In this document: one piece after another, positions 17,234 through 25,455 of the stretch | Position numbering within the stretch: the stretch's first letter is position 1 | How the letters are laid out: each line of letters begins with the position of its first letter | Assembly: GCF_003952485.1 (NCBI RefSeq) | Contig: NZ_CP034447.1 | Location: 2,666,001-2,730,000 of the forward strand | Direction: 5' to 3' | Source: Mesorhizobium sp. M1E.F.Ca.ET.045.02.1.1 | GTDB taxonomy: Bacteria; Pseudomonadota; Alphaproteobacteria; Rhizobiales; Rhizobiaceae | Length of the DNA: 64,000 bases | The notes under the pieces: generated by a model | Told to the model about the DNA's origin: nothing | Database searches by the model: none | Seen by the model: only the letters and a program-made list of their open reading frames with translations | Translations under genes and position numbers: made by a program

Positions 17234-18105
17234 TCTTTGCCCTGGCGGGCGGTCGCCAGCCCGACGCCCAGCGTGGCGATCGCCATGCCGGCGATCTGCA
17301 GCAGATTGAGCTGCTCGCCGAAGAGGGCCCAGGCGAAGACGGCGGTGACGGCCGGCACCAGGTAGAACAGCGAAGCGACCTTCGACATCTCGCCGTCCCT
17401 GATCATCACCATGAGCAGGAAGATAGCGCCCACCGACAGCACCAGCACCAGCCACGCCATGGCGAAGATGAGCTCGCCGTTGACGGTGATCGTGCGCGTC
17501 TCGAAGGCGAGCGACCCGAGGATCGTGACGACGGAGCCGCCGACATACTGCCACATCGTCGCCGGGATGAGGTCGCCGCCGGAGGCGTAGCGCTTCTGCC
17601 AGATCGTGCCAGCGGCCATGCCGAGCACCGAGACGAGCGAAGCCGCCAGCGTTGCCGCGGTGACGCCGCCGCCAATCATGCCTAGCTTCGGCCAAAGCAC
17701 GACGACGACGCCCAAAAGCCCGACGGCGAGGCCCGCCCAGTGACGCGGCAGGATCGCCTCGCCGAGGAATTTCCCGGCAAGCACGGCCGTGATCAGCGGC
17801 TGCAGGCCGACGATCAGCGCCGAAAGCCCGGCCGGCATGCCCCTGTGGATCGCCCAGAACACGCCGCCCAGATAGACGCCGTGCATGAGAACGCCGGCCA
17901 CCGTGGCGTGAAGCGCTTCTTCGCGGCTCGCCCTGCGCGAGCCGAGCAGCACGGTCAGGCCGGCAAACAGGACCGCCGCCAGCACGAAGCGGATGGCGAG
18001 GAAGGTGAAAGGCTCCGCCCATGGCATGGCATAACGCGCGCCGATGAAGCCGGTCGCCCACAGGACGACGAAAGAGGCGGGGATGAACCGCTTGATGCTG
18101 TGCAT
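17203..18105 (-). CDS. DMT/EamA-family transporter
   Basis: A 300-residue membrane protein with ten hydrophobic segments in two repeats, the EamA layout (first repeat includes FVVLWATGFIGARYAMPWAEP; second ends FGEQLNLLQIAGMAIATLGV). Such proteins export metabolites or amino acids; the substrate is not readable. ATG at 18105 gives the standard start MHSIKRFIP, so the longer open frame upstream was not used. The gene ends inside the 3' end of the convergent YihY gene. Confidence 0.88.
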   Translation of the reverse strand: MHSIKRFIPASFVVLWATGFIGARYAMPWAEPFTFLAIRFVLAAVLFAGLTVLLGSRRASREEALHATVAGVLMHGVYLGGVFWAIHRGMPAGLSALIVGLQPLITAVLAGKFLGEAILPRHWAGLAVGLLGVVVVLWPKLGMIGGGVTAATLAASLVSVLGMAAGTIWQKRYASGGDLIPATMWQYVGGSVVTILGSLAFETRTITVNGELIFAMAWLVLVLSVGAIFLLMVMIRDGEMSKVASLFYLVPAVTAVFAWALFGEQLNLLQIAGMAIATLGVGLATARQGKDQPTLARASR

Positions 18106-18269
18106 TTTTTCGGGAAGGGCTCTGGCTGCGGGTGAAAAGTTTATAACGGCAATTGCTCTAATGCCGTTTAATTCGGCAAGCAAAACGAAACGGTTGATCC
18201 ATAAGCTCATTCGAATTCAACAACCGGTGCGAATGAGGGGCATGGCGTTAAGGCACGCCATGGGCAGGT

Positions 18270-18557
18270 ATGCTTTTGCATCTCGGTACGACGTGGTTGC
18301 TGTTCGCGGTCGCGACCGTCGCGGTTTTCGGATTCTTCTTCGGTACGGCGCTCGACGCCATCATGAAGGACGACGGCTTCGGCTCGACCGGCAATACGCT
18401 GCTTTTCACGCTTGGCTTTTTCGTTGCCGTCATGGTCGCCAACGAGCATGGTATCAGTTTCAAGGATATCAGGCTGGCGGTCGGCTGGGGTTTGAGCGGC
18501 GCCTTCGTCTTCATCAGCGTGATGGCGCTGATCAAAGCCGGGCTGGCTCGTCTGTAA
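18270..18557 (+). CDS. Small three-helix membrane protein of unknown function
   Basis: A 95-residue protein with three hydrophobic stretches (about 6-27, 43-58 and 68-90) and a soluble loop ALDAIMKDDGFGSTGN between the first two. I do not recognise the family. The composition, length of open frame and helical layout suggest a real protein. It stands alone between the DMT gene and a large palindrome that begins 7 bases after its stop. Confidence 0.6.
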   Translation: MLLHLGTTWLLFAVATVAVFGFFFGTALDAIMKDDGFGSTGNTLLFTLGFFVAVMVANEHGISFKDIRLAVGWGLSGAFVFISVMALIKAGLARL

Positions 18558-18564
18558 CCAGTGC

Positions 18565-18694
18565 GTCGATATTCAGGTGAGGCCGGTCTGCAAACGCCAG
18601 GCTCCTGCGCTTCCGGTACTCACGTACTTTAAGTACGCTCCGTTCCGATTCTCGGAGCCCGCCATTTTCGACTCGGCCTGACCTGAATCTCGAC
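18565..18694. repeat. 130-bp nested palindromic element
   Basis: Outer arms of 21 bases (18565-18585 and 18674-18694, 19 of 21 matching) enclose GGCTCC/GGAGCC (18600-18605, 18654-18659) and a central CGTACTT-T-AAGTACG (18623-18637). The element fills the gap between the small membrane gene and gluQ, which converge here. It can fold into one long interrupted hairpin and may act as a two-way terminator. Its form suggests a dispersed repeat. Confidence 0.75.
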
Positions 18695-18709
18695 ACACTG
18701 GAAAGCCAG

Positions 18710-19585
18710 CTAAAGCCCAATCAGCGGCCGGATATCTTGCGGCGACATGCCTGCCTGCCTGAGCGCGGCAAGGCCGGTGTCCTTGAGGCTCTTCGACAGC
18801 TTCCGGCCGTCCGGTCCGAGGACCAGGCGATGGTGGAAATAGCGTGGCGGCGGGAGGCCGAGCAGTTCCTGGAGCAGGCGCTGCACGCCGGTGGCCGCAT
18901 AAAGATCCTGACCACGCACGACATGGCTGACCTGTTGCAGCGCATCGTCGACGACGACCGCGAGATGGTAGCTGGTCGGGATGTCGCGGCGCGCCACGAT
19001 GACGTCGCCCCAGGCCCGCGGCATCGCCTCGACCGTGCGCGTCGCGGCCATGGTCTCGTCAGCGAACTCGGTCCATGACAGGGCGCCCGGCATGCGCGCC
19101 ATGGCCGCCTCGACGTCGAGCCGCCAGGCAAAGGGCATGTTCCCGGCAATGCGCCGCTTGCGCTCCTTCATCGGCAAGGCCCTGTCCAGAGGCGGATAAA
19201 GCGGCACGCCGTCGGGGTCGCGCGGCCAGTCGCGGCCGCGCTTCCCGGTCTCGGCGATGAAGGCGCGGATCTCGCCTCGGCTCATGAAGGCGGGATAGAC
19301 GAGTTCCTCGGCGATCAGCTGGTCGAGCACCGCCCTGTATTCGGCAAAATGCTCGGACTGGCGCCGCACCGGCTCTTCCCAATCGAGCCCCAGCCATTTC
19401 AGGTCATGAAATATGCCGGCCTCGAATTCCGGCGTGCAGCGGGTGATGTCGATATCCTCGATGCGCAGCAAGAGCCGCCCGCCCGCCCGCGCCGCCATTT
19501 GCTGGTTGAGCAGCGCCGAATAGGCATGGCCGAGATGCAATTCGCCATTGGGGCTCGGCGCGAAGCGGAATGTCAGGAGCGTCAT
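18710..19585 (-). CDS. gluQ: Glutamyl-Q tRNA(Asp) synthetase
   Basis: A 291-residue class I synthetase paralogue without an anticodon-binding domain. The HIGH-type motif is HLGHAYSAL and the KMSKS-type motif is KLSKS (near residue 268), with RFAPSPNGELHLGH at the start and LRIEDIDITR following. These proteins attach glutamate to the queuosine base in the anticodon of tRNA(Asp). The zinc-binding cysteines of the E. coli enzyme are absent: the equivalent region reads LVYPAFMSRGEIRAF. It is divergent from the alkA-like gene across a 19-bp inverted repeat. Confidence 0.92.
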   Translation of the reverse strand: MTLLTFRFAPSPNGELHLGHAYSALLNQQMAARAGGRLLLRIEDIDITRCTPEFEAGIFHDLKWLGLDWEEPVRRQSEHFAEYRAVLDQLIAEELVYPAFMSRGEIRAFIAETGKRGRDWPRDPDGVPLYPPLDRALPMKERKRRIAGNMPFAWRLDVEAAMARMPGALSWTEFADETMAATRTVEAMPRAWGDVIVARRDIPTSYHLAVVVDDALQQVSHVVRGQDLYAATGVQRLLQELLGLPPPRYFHHRLVLGPDGRKLSKSLKDTGLAALRQAGMSPQDIRPLIGL

Positions 19586-19634
19586 GTCTCAAGGCGGCAT
19601 TCGGGTTGAAAGGCGCTTCCGCCGGTTGATAGTT

Positions 19635-19690
19635 AGAGACTGTTTCGAAATTCTGCTCTGGCGGCCAGCGCGAATTTCGAAACAGTCTCT
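19635..19690. repeat. 19-bp perfect inverted repeat between gluQ and the glycosylase gene
   Basis: AGAGACTGTTTCGAAATTC (19635-19653) is exactly mirrored at 19672-19690 across an 18-base spacer. The gap is a divergent promoter region: gluQ starts at 19585 leftward and the glycosylase at 19737 rightward. The arms contain TTCGAA. It could be an operator or a repeat element; the sequence alone does not decide. Confidence 0.8.
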
Positions 19691-19736
19691 TGGCCATCAA
19701 TTGCCACTTCGTGGGCGCTCTGGGAACAAACAAAAC

Positions 19737-20396
19737 GTGCAACGCATCGCCTCGCTCGACGACATTGCGGCAGGGCTCGACGCGCTCTGCCTCATCGATC
19801 CGCGGCTGGACAAGGTGCGCGATATGGCGGGCGAGGTACCGCTGAGGCTCTCGGAGCCCGGATTCGGGAGCCTCGCCTCGATCGTCGTTTCGCAGCAGGT
19901 GTCCCGCGCCAGCGCGGATGCCATCTTCGGCCGGCTGACCAGATTGGTCGATCCGCTGACGCCGGAAGGGATTCTCGCAGCCGGCGAGGACATTTTCAGA
20001 GAGGCCGGCTTGTCGCGGCCGAAGCAGCGCGGGCTGATCGCCGCCGCGGAAGCCGTGGCCGGCGGGCTCGATCTTCACCATCTCTGTTCGCTCGACGCCG
20101 GCGAGGCGGTCGCGGCGATGACGGCCGTGCCCGGCATCGGTCCCTGGACGGCGGAGTGCTATCTGCTTTTCGCCGCCGGCCATCCCGATGTCTTCCCCGC
20201 GCGCGATGTCGCGCTGCAGACGGCGGTCGGCCATGCGCTCGGCATCGACCCCCGTCCGCCGGAGAAAACACTGATTCGGCTGGCCGAATCATGGAGCCCG
20301 TGGCGAGGGGTCGCGTCGCGGCTTTTCTGGGCCTACTACCGCGAATTGAAGGGCAGGGACGCGGCGCCCCCTGTCGAAATGGCCAAAAAAGCATGA
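19737..20396 (+). CDS. DNA-3-methyladenine glycosylase 2 (AlkA family)
   Basis: A 219-residue helix-hairpin-helix DNA glycosylase. The HhH-GPD element is AVPGIGPWTAECYLLFAAG followed by the catalytic aspartate in FPARDVALQ. LASIVVSQQVSRASADAIFGRL is the family N-terminal block. It removes alkylated bases such as 3-methyladenine in base-excision repair. It lacks the N-terminal domain of E. coli AlkA and is the short form common in alphaproteobacteria. GTG at 19737 is the first plausible start; the open frame upstream reads through the inverted repeat. Confidence 0.88.
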   Translation: MQRIASLDDIAAGLDALCLIDPRLDKVRDMAGEVPLRLSEPGFGSLASIVVSQQVSRASADAIFGRLTRLVDPLTPEGILAAGEDIFREAGLSRPKQRGLIAAAEAVAGGLDLHHLCSLDAGEAVAAMTAVPGIGPWTAECYLLFAAGHPDVFPARDVALQTAVGHALGIDPRPPEKTLIRLAESWSPWRGVASRLFWAYYRELKGRDAAPPVEMAKKA

Positions 20397-20482
20397 AAAT
20401 CATGCGTTTTTGACGGTTTCGCCGAATGACAATCCGCTTCACATCCCTGTCATGTCGGGCTTACAGTATCCGCGCCGTTCGG

Positions 20483-20584
20483 CTACAGCGCCGCGCATCC
20501 GGTTGGATGTGCTAAAACGCTGTAGGACTTTTGAAGCGGCGCATGATCCTTTCCGAAAATCATACGATTTTCGGGGTCATGCGC
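20483..20584. repeat. Two adjacent rhizobial palindromes upstream of the HNH gene
   Basis: The first has ends CTACAGCG (20483-20490) and CGCTGTAG (20518-20525) with an inner GCATCC/GGATGT pair. The second, 20539-20584, has ends GCGCATGATCC/GGGGTCATGCGC and inner CCGAAAATC/GATTTTCGG, and resembles the family B element at 13696. The rest of 20397-20605 shows only the ribosome-binding site AAGGAGG at 20591. Confidence 0.7.
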
Positions 20585-20605
20585 TGAACCAAGGAGGCCA
20601 ACAAC

Positions 20606-21163
20606 GTGACGGTTGCCGTATCTCCGGATGGGCTTCCAGCGCTGGTGCTGAATGCGGACTACCGTCCGCTCAGCTATTATCCCCTGTCGCTCTGGTCGTG
20701 GCAGGACGCCATCAAGGCCGTCTTCCTCGACCGGGTCAACATCGTCGCCGAATACGAGCACGCGGTCTCCTCGCCGACCTTCTCGATGAAGCTGCCGAGC
20801 GTGGTGAGCCTGAAGGCCTATGTGAAGCCGTCGCGGCATCCGGCCTTCACCCGCTTCAACGTCTTCCTGCGCGACCGCTTCCAGTGCCAGTATTGCGGCA
20901 CCCCCGAGGATCTCACCTTCGACCATGTCATCCCGCGCCATCGCGGCGGGGCGACGACTTGGGAGAATGTCGTCGCCGCCTGCTCGCCCTGCAACCTCAG
21001 GAAAGGCGGCATGATGCCGGCGCAGGCCAAGATGTGGCCGCTGCAGAAGCCCTATCAGCCGACGGTGCACGACCTGCACAACAACGGCCGCCTGTTCCCG
21101 CCCAACCATCTGCATGAAAGCTGGATGGATTATCTGTACTGGGATGTCGAACTCGAACCGTAG
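20606..21163 (+). CDS. HNH endonuclease domain protein
   Basis: A 185-residue protein. The zinc-linked HNH domain is in the middle: RFQCQYCGTP, then LTFDHVIPRHRGGATTWENVVAACSPCN, with the Cys pairs and the His-Asn-His set intact. The N-terminal part (LVLNADYRPLSYYPLSLWSWQDAIKA) is typical of the stand-alone alphaproteobacterial HNH proteins that are widespread and chromosomal. The function is unknown; nothing nearby suggests a restriction system or phage. GTG at 20606 has AAGGAGG 9 bases upstream. Confidence 0.92.
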   Translation: MTVAVSPDGLPALVLNADYRPLSYYPLSLWSWQDAIKAVFLDRVNIVAEYEHAVSSPTFSMKLPSVVSLKAYVKPSRHPAFTRFNVFLRDRFQCQYCGTPEDLTFDHVIPRHRGGATTWENVVAACSPCNLRKGGMMPAQAKMWPLQKPYQPTVHDLHNNGRLFPPNHLHESWMDYLYWDVELEP

Positions 21164-21386
21164 AGTTCGGCACAAATCCGCCATGCTGGCCGCCTGGCGC
21201 AGCTTTCTGCGCTTCCGGCCTTCGCCGGTCGAAGCACCAGTGGGAGGTGGTCGTGGTGGTTAAGGGCTACGGCCGGCGTGGGCCGGTGCTCATGGACTTG
21301 CCAGGCCGCGATTGTCTGACACTCCCAGATATCGGACCAGTTCGGCGTGTTCACTTATCAGCGGCTTCGCGTTTAACGACCGGCTT

Positions 21387-21544
21387 CCCCCACTCCGTCG
21401 CTGCTTCGCAGCGCCACCTCTCCCCCCTTCGGAGGGAGAGGAAGGGAGCCTTTGGAGGAGCGCTGGCTAGAATAGGCTCGCGCCCTTCCTCTACCCCGTC
21501 GATCGGGGGAGAGGTGGCTCGGCGAAGCCGAGACGGAGTGGGGG
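21387..21544. repeat. 158-bp cruciform repeat in the 21164-21637 gap
   Basis: CCCCCACTCCGTC and GACGGAGTGGGGG form the outer arms. Each arm then carries its own small hairpin (GCTGCTTCGCAGC on the left, TCGGCGAAGCCGA on the right), and inside these GCCACCTCTCCCC pairs with GGGGAGAGGTGGC. The fold is a three-way cruciform. Repeats of this type are scattered in Mesorhizobium genomes. The rest of 21164-21637 shows nothing I can call a gene. Confidence 0.8.
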
Positions 21545-21637
21545 TCGATCTGGCTCGGACGTCGAAAGCTGCGCCATCCGACTCAGCCTGCCGAATTCTT
21601 GCTCGAACTCTGCGTGGCGTCGCTCGATCGAATTGGC

Positions 21638-22156
21638 TCAGTCGCGCGAGAGCGCGCTGCGGAAGGCGACGGCGGCCAGGATAAGGCTGGCGATGGCGTT
21701 CCAGCCGGCGAGCGACAGGCCGAGGATGCGAAGCGCGGCCTTGTCGCAGGAGGGCGGCACGAATTTGTCGAGCGCGTCGAGCACGCCTTTGCCACCGGTG
21801 TCGACCGGGCCGGCGCCGGCCGTGCAGTCGGCAGGACCCGGCCACCAGGCCCATTCGACGCCGGAATGGTAAACGCCGAGATAGAGGCCGTAGAGCATCA
21901 GCAGGCCGCCGATCACCAGCAGGGCGCGCGTCACCCAGGCCGGCGCGCGCAGCATTGAAGCAATCACCGCCACCAGCATCAGCGGCGCGCCGATGTAGTA
22001 AGGGGTGCGCTGCTCCAGGCAGAGATGGCAGGGGATATAGCCGCCTATGTACTGGAAGGCGAGCGCCGAGCCGACGGTCGCAGCCATGGCGACGGCGAGA
22101 AACAGCGCCGCGCGGGTCCGCTGGCGTCCGGTGTCGGCATTCATGGTCGCTGTCAT
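21638..22156 (-). CDS. Disulfide bond formation protein B
   Basis: A 172-residue inner-membrane protein of the DsbB family with four helices. The first periplasmic cysteine pair is in IPCHLCLEQR and the second pair is spaced across the long loop at ADCTAGAG and PPSCDKAA. It reoxidises DsbA and passes electrons to ubiquinone. It lies 22 bases downstream of the YqaA-type gene on the same strand, an arrangement common in rhizobia. ATG at 22156 is used; a second Met four residues on is possible. Confidence 0.9.
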   Translation of the reverse strand: MTATMNADTGRQRTRAALFLAVAMAATVGSALAFQYIGGYIPCHLCLEQRTPYYIGAPLMLVAVIASMLRAPAWVTRALLVIGGLLMLYGLYLGVYHSGVEWAWWPGPADCTAGAGPVDTGGKGVLDALDKFVPPSCDKAALRILGLSLAGWNAIASLILAAVAFRSALSRD

Positions 22157-22178
22157 CGAAGGGTCCGTTCGCTTGGCT

Positions 22179-22769
22179 TTATCCGTGGGCGTATCTGACC
22201 GCGATATAGAGCAAAATAAGGGCAGCGGCGCCGGCGCTGACGATCATACCCAGGCGCTTTTCGATGAACTCCTTGATCGACTCGCCGTAGCGGCGCAGCA
22301 GCCAGGCAAGCAGCAGGAAACGGGCGCCGCGCGCCACGATGGCAAGCCCGATGAAGAGCATGAGGTTGACGCCGATGACGCCGGACAGGATCGTCACCAC
22401 CTTGATCGGCGGCAAATGCGCGGCGCCTGAGGTAACCAGCATCAGGATAATGAAGCCGACGCCGGATGAGAGGCGCAACTGCTCGAACTCGTCATACTTG
22501 CCATAGAATTCAAGGATCGGCTTGGCGACCGCCTCATAGGCATAGTGGCCGATGAACCAGCCGGCGATGCCGCCCAGCACCGAGGCGACCGTTGCGATCA
22601 GCGCGTAACGATAGGCGCGGTCGGGCCGCGACAGCGCCATCGGCAGATAGAGCACGTCGGCCGGCACAAGGAAGACAGAGCTTTCGACGAAAGCGATGAA
22701 GGCCAGCCACCATTCGGCGGATTTGCGCGCCGCCAGCGACAGGGTCCAGTCGTAAAGTCCGCGAAGCAT
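22179..22769 (-). CDS. YqaA-type DedA/SNARE-associated membrane protein
   Basis: A 196-residue protein with about five hydrophobic segments. Blocks such as WLAFIAFVESSVFLVPADVLYLPMAL and ASVLGGIAGWFIGHYAYEAV match the YqaA branch of the DedA family, which carries a conserved acidic residue in the first helix. DedA proteins flip or carry lipid and are needed for membrane homeostasis; the exact role here is unknown. ATG at 22769 gives the standard N-terminus MLRGLYDWTL, and longer upstream readings were rejected. dsbB follows. The gap 22770-23039 upstream shows no gene. Confidence 0.85.
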   Translation of the reverse strand: MLRGLYDWTLSLAARKSAEWWLAFIAFVESSVFLVPADVLYLPMALSRPDRAYRYALIATVASVLGGIAGWFIGHYAYEAVAKPILEFYGKYDEFEQLRLSSGVGFIILMLVTSGAAHLPPIKVVTILSGVIGVNLMLFIGLAIVARGARFLLLAWLLRRYGESIKEFIEKRLGMIVSAGAAALILLYIAVRYAHG

Positions 22770-23039
22770 CGGCTCTCCTAATGAATGCCACCCCGAGGCG
22801 CTTGCGGTTTTTGGGCGACGACAGGCAGGAAGACAAGGACCCAAAGCGCCGCAGCAAGGGTTTCGGCGCAGGTACGCCGTCTGTCTAGAAAGATTTTCCG
22901 CGCCGCACAATGGCGGCGCCACCATGAAACCGAAAAGCTGTGGCAGGGGCACCGGCGGGTTTGTCAAATCCGCAACAGGCCAGTTGACGAAAGCCCGTCC
23001 AACCGTATAGTCCGCGCCCATCCAGGCCGCCCGGCCTGA

Positions 23040-23124
23040 GCCCCTATGGCGGAATTGGTAGACGCGCTCGACTCAAAATCGAGTTCCGCAAGGAGTGCTG
23101 GTTCGATCCCGGCTAGGGGCACCA
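23040..23124 (+). tRNA. tRNA-Leu (CAA)
   Basis: An 85-base tRNA with encoded CCA. The acceptor stem GCCCCTA/TAGGGGC closes exactly, the anticodon stem CTCGA/TCGAG holds the loop CTCAAAA with anticodon CAA at 23074-23076, and GGTTCGATCCC forms the T loop. The long variable arm (about 23080-23097) identifies a class II tRNA and so supports leucine. The downstream gap to 23313 shows no gene. Confidence 0.97.
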
Positions 23125-23313
23125 TCCTTCGCTCCAATCCACCCCGAAGGTCCGCCGCGATAGCTGGCAGGATGCCCGAGACCACGAAGGCGTCGGTGCC
23201 GATGGCAAAGTTTCCCCACCGTTAGCAACCGGACACGCCGATCGAAAGCCCGAGCGCCTGCGGCGGCGTTGCAGTTTGCAGGCGTGCTCATCACGGCGGC
23301 TTTGCGATTTGCC

Positions 23314-24309
23314 TCACACGGAGCCGATCTCGATGACGATCTTGCCGACGTTGCTTCTGTCAATGAGCTGGTCCTGCGCCGCGGCGGCGTTCTCAAGCGA
23401 ATAGACGCCCGAGATCTGCGGCGTAAGCCAACCTTCGCGGATCGCCTGCCAGACGGCCGCAGCACGCATGCGCCGCTCCTTTGGATCGGCGATGTAGTCG
23501 AAGAGATCGCACCCGTGGATCGCGCGCGACCTATGGATCAGGTGGTGGACGTTGACCGGATCGGCTTCGCCGCTGACAAGTCCATAGGTGACAATATTCC
23601 CGCGCGTCGCGACGAGTTCGAGATCGCCGGCCAACGTCGTTTTGCCGATGCCATCGATGATGAGATCGACGCCTCTACCGTTGGTGACGTCACGGCCGAT
23701 CGCGACAAAATCGTCCCTGGTGTAGTCAATGACGTAGTCGGCGCCGAGCCTCTTGACCACGTCGACCTTGCTGGTGCTGCAGGTGCCGATCACGGTGGCG
23801 CCAAGGTGCTTCGCCCACTGCACGAGGTTGCGACCCATCCCACCAGCGGCAGCGTGAACCAACACCGTCGTGCCCGGCCGCACGGGCCTGATCTCATTGA
23901 GCATATAGTGCGTCGTCATGCCTTGCGCAGTCATAGCAGCCGCTATCTCAAATGAGATGTCGTCGGGGAGCGGCACGACTTTGTCAGCCTCGATTGCGAT
24001 AAGCTCGCTATAGGCGCGCTCAAGACCGGCGCTCTCGTTTTGCATATAGGCGACGCGATCGCCGATCTTGAAATCCCGGACTGACGAACCGATCGCCACA
24101 ACCATGCCCGCGCCCTCGGTGCCGGGCACAAAAGGAGTGGGCACGGCCGGAAAGGGATACCAGCCGCGCCGCATGGCAATGTCGATGAAGTTCACGCCAG
24201 CATAGTGGTTGGCGATGATGACTTGGTCGGAAGCCGGAGTCGGTTCGGTTCTGTCGACCAGAGCCAGCACGTCCGATTCGCCGTAGGCGGTCACCTCAAC
24301 TACTTTCAT
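23314..24309 (-). CDS. Quinone oxidoreductase family (zeta-crystallin type) alcohol dehydrogenase
   Basis: A 331-residue medium-chain dehydrogenase. The nucleotide-binding part holds VHAAAGGMGRNLVQWAKHLGATVIGT, the AAxGGVG-type motif of NADPH:quinone reductases; no zinc-site cysteine cluster is seen, consistent with the zinc-free QOR branch. NFIDIAMRRGWYP and GTEGAGMVVAIG are QOR family blocks. It probably reduces quinones or enones with NADPH. The LysR gene at 24396 diverges from it with 86 bases between, a classic regulator-target pair. ATG at 24309 is preferred. Confidence 0.9.
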   Translation of the reverse strand: MKVVEVTAYGESDVLALVDRTEPTPASDQVIIANHYAGVNFIDIAMRRGWYPFPAVPTPFVPGTEGAGMVVAIGSSVRDFKIGDRVAYMQNESAGLERAYSELIAIEADKVVPLPDDISFEIAAAMTAQGMTTHYMLNEIRPVRPGTTVLVHAAAGGMGRNLVQWAKHLGATVIGTCSTSKVDVVKRLGADYVIDYTRDDFVAIGRDVTNGRGVDLIIDGIGKTTLAGDLELVATRGNIVTYGLVSGEADPVNVHHLIHRSRAIHGCDLFDYIADPKERRMRAAAVWQAIREGWLTPQISGVYSLENAAAAQDQLIDRSNVGKIVIEIGSV

Positions 24310-24395
24310 GATCTGATCCTCGTCTCGAGCGGTAGGGCAAGACTTGCGCGCTCCATGTCCCCGAGATAAACGCGGAGCGCTCATTTGCCCAATCG

Positions 24396-25331
24396 ATGAC
24401 ACTCCTTATGGGAATCGATCACGCTAATCTCGCTCGGCTCGACCTCAACCTCTTGGTGGCGCTTGACGCGTTGCTGTCGGAGAGGAGCGTGACACGCGCC
24501 GCGGCGCGGGTGGGACTGGGACAGTCGGCGATGAGTTACAACCTCGCGCGCCTGCGTGCGTTGTTTCGTGACGAACTGCTGGTGCGCAGTGCCGATGGAA
24601 TGCGTCCGACCCCGAAGGCGCTGGCTCTGGCCACACCGGTACGCGCGGTGCTGACCGGCGTGGCGGCGATCGTCCTCGAACAACCGGGCTTCGAGCCTGC
24701 TACGGCGGAGCGCCGCTTCCGTATTGCTGTCCCCGACAGCCTGGAAAGCACGCTGCTGCCGCGCCTGTTGGGCGCGCTTGCTGCGGAGGCGCCCGGCATC
24801 GCGGTGCAGGTGCGTTCAACAGACCGCTTTGCGGTGCTCGACTTGCTGGACCGAGGCGAACTCGACCTCGGTATCGGCGTGTTTACGGAAGGAGATACGA
24901 CCCACAAGCGGCGCGTCTTATATCTTGAAGGCTACCTGTGCCTTTATCCGCCGGACTTGGTTCAGGTGTCCGCACCGATCACCCTGAACGAATACGTATC
25001 GCTGCCGCATGTGCTGGCGTCGTCGCGGGAGGATCCTCGCGGCGTCGTCGACGATGCACTAGCACTGCTTGGGCAACGCCGACGCGTGTTACTGTCCACG
25101 CCGCATTTCCTTGCCATTCCCCACCTTCTGCGGCCGGTGGGCGCGATTGCGACCCTGCCGGCAGCGCTGGCTCAGAGCTTCGTGCAGCAGTTCCAATTGG
25201 CGACCAGCAACCTGCCGTTTGACCTGCCGAGCTTCCAGGTGTCGATGCTCTGGCATGCCTCGTACGACCGCGATGCTGCGCATCGATGGCTGCGGGAGAA
25301 GATCGCTCGTGTGGTCTCGGCCTCAGCATGA
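24396..25331 (+). CDS. LysR-family transcriptional regulator
   Basis: A 311-residue LysR protein. The winged helix-turn-helix occupies the first ~65 residues (LDLNLLVALDALLSERSVTRAAARVGLGQSAMSYNLARLR), followed by a NodD/PBP2-type ligand-binding domain (FRIAVPDSLESTLLPRLL). The divergent quinone oxidoreductase gene is the likely target, and the 86-base gap should hold the T-N11-A binding site. The ligand is unknown. ATG at 24396 is used; ATG at 24408 is possible. Confidence 0.9.
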   Translation: MTLLMGIDHANLARLDLNLLVALDALLSERSVTRAAARVGLGQSAMSYNLARLRALFRDELLVRSADGMRPTPKALALATPVRAVLTGVAAIVLEQPGFEPATAERRFRIAVPDSLESTLLPRLLGALAAEAPGIAVQVRSTDRFAVLDLLDRGELDLGIGVFTEGDTTHKRRVLYLEGYLCLYPPDLVQVSAPITLNEYVSLPHVLASSREDPRGVVDDALALLGQRRRVLLSTPHFLAIPHLLRPVGAIATLPAALAQSFVQQFQLATSNLPFDLPSFQVSMLWHASYDRDAAHRWLREKIARVVSASA

Positions 25332-25455
25332 GCAGCCATCAATTCCATTTGGCTAAACCACCGAATCATGAACGGAGACGAGCGGTTCACCAACATTCCG
25401 CAGCTCCAGAGCGGGAACAAGTGTGGGCAGGAGGGGGTGCAAGGTCCCGAGCACG

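Noticed and set aside
20606..21163. HNH gene as part of a restriction or defence system
   Set aside because: No methyltransferase, toxin or defence gene is nearby, and the protein fits the common stand-alone chromosomal HNH form.
22770..25331. Genomic island or prophage at tRNA-Leu
   Set aside because: No integrase, phage gene or duplicated tRNA end is visible; only a regulator and an oxidoreductase lie downstream.
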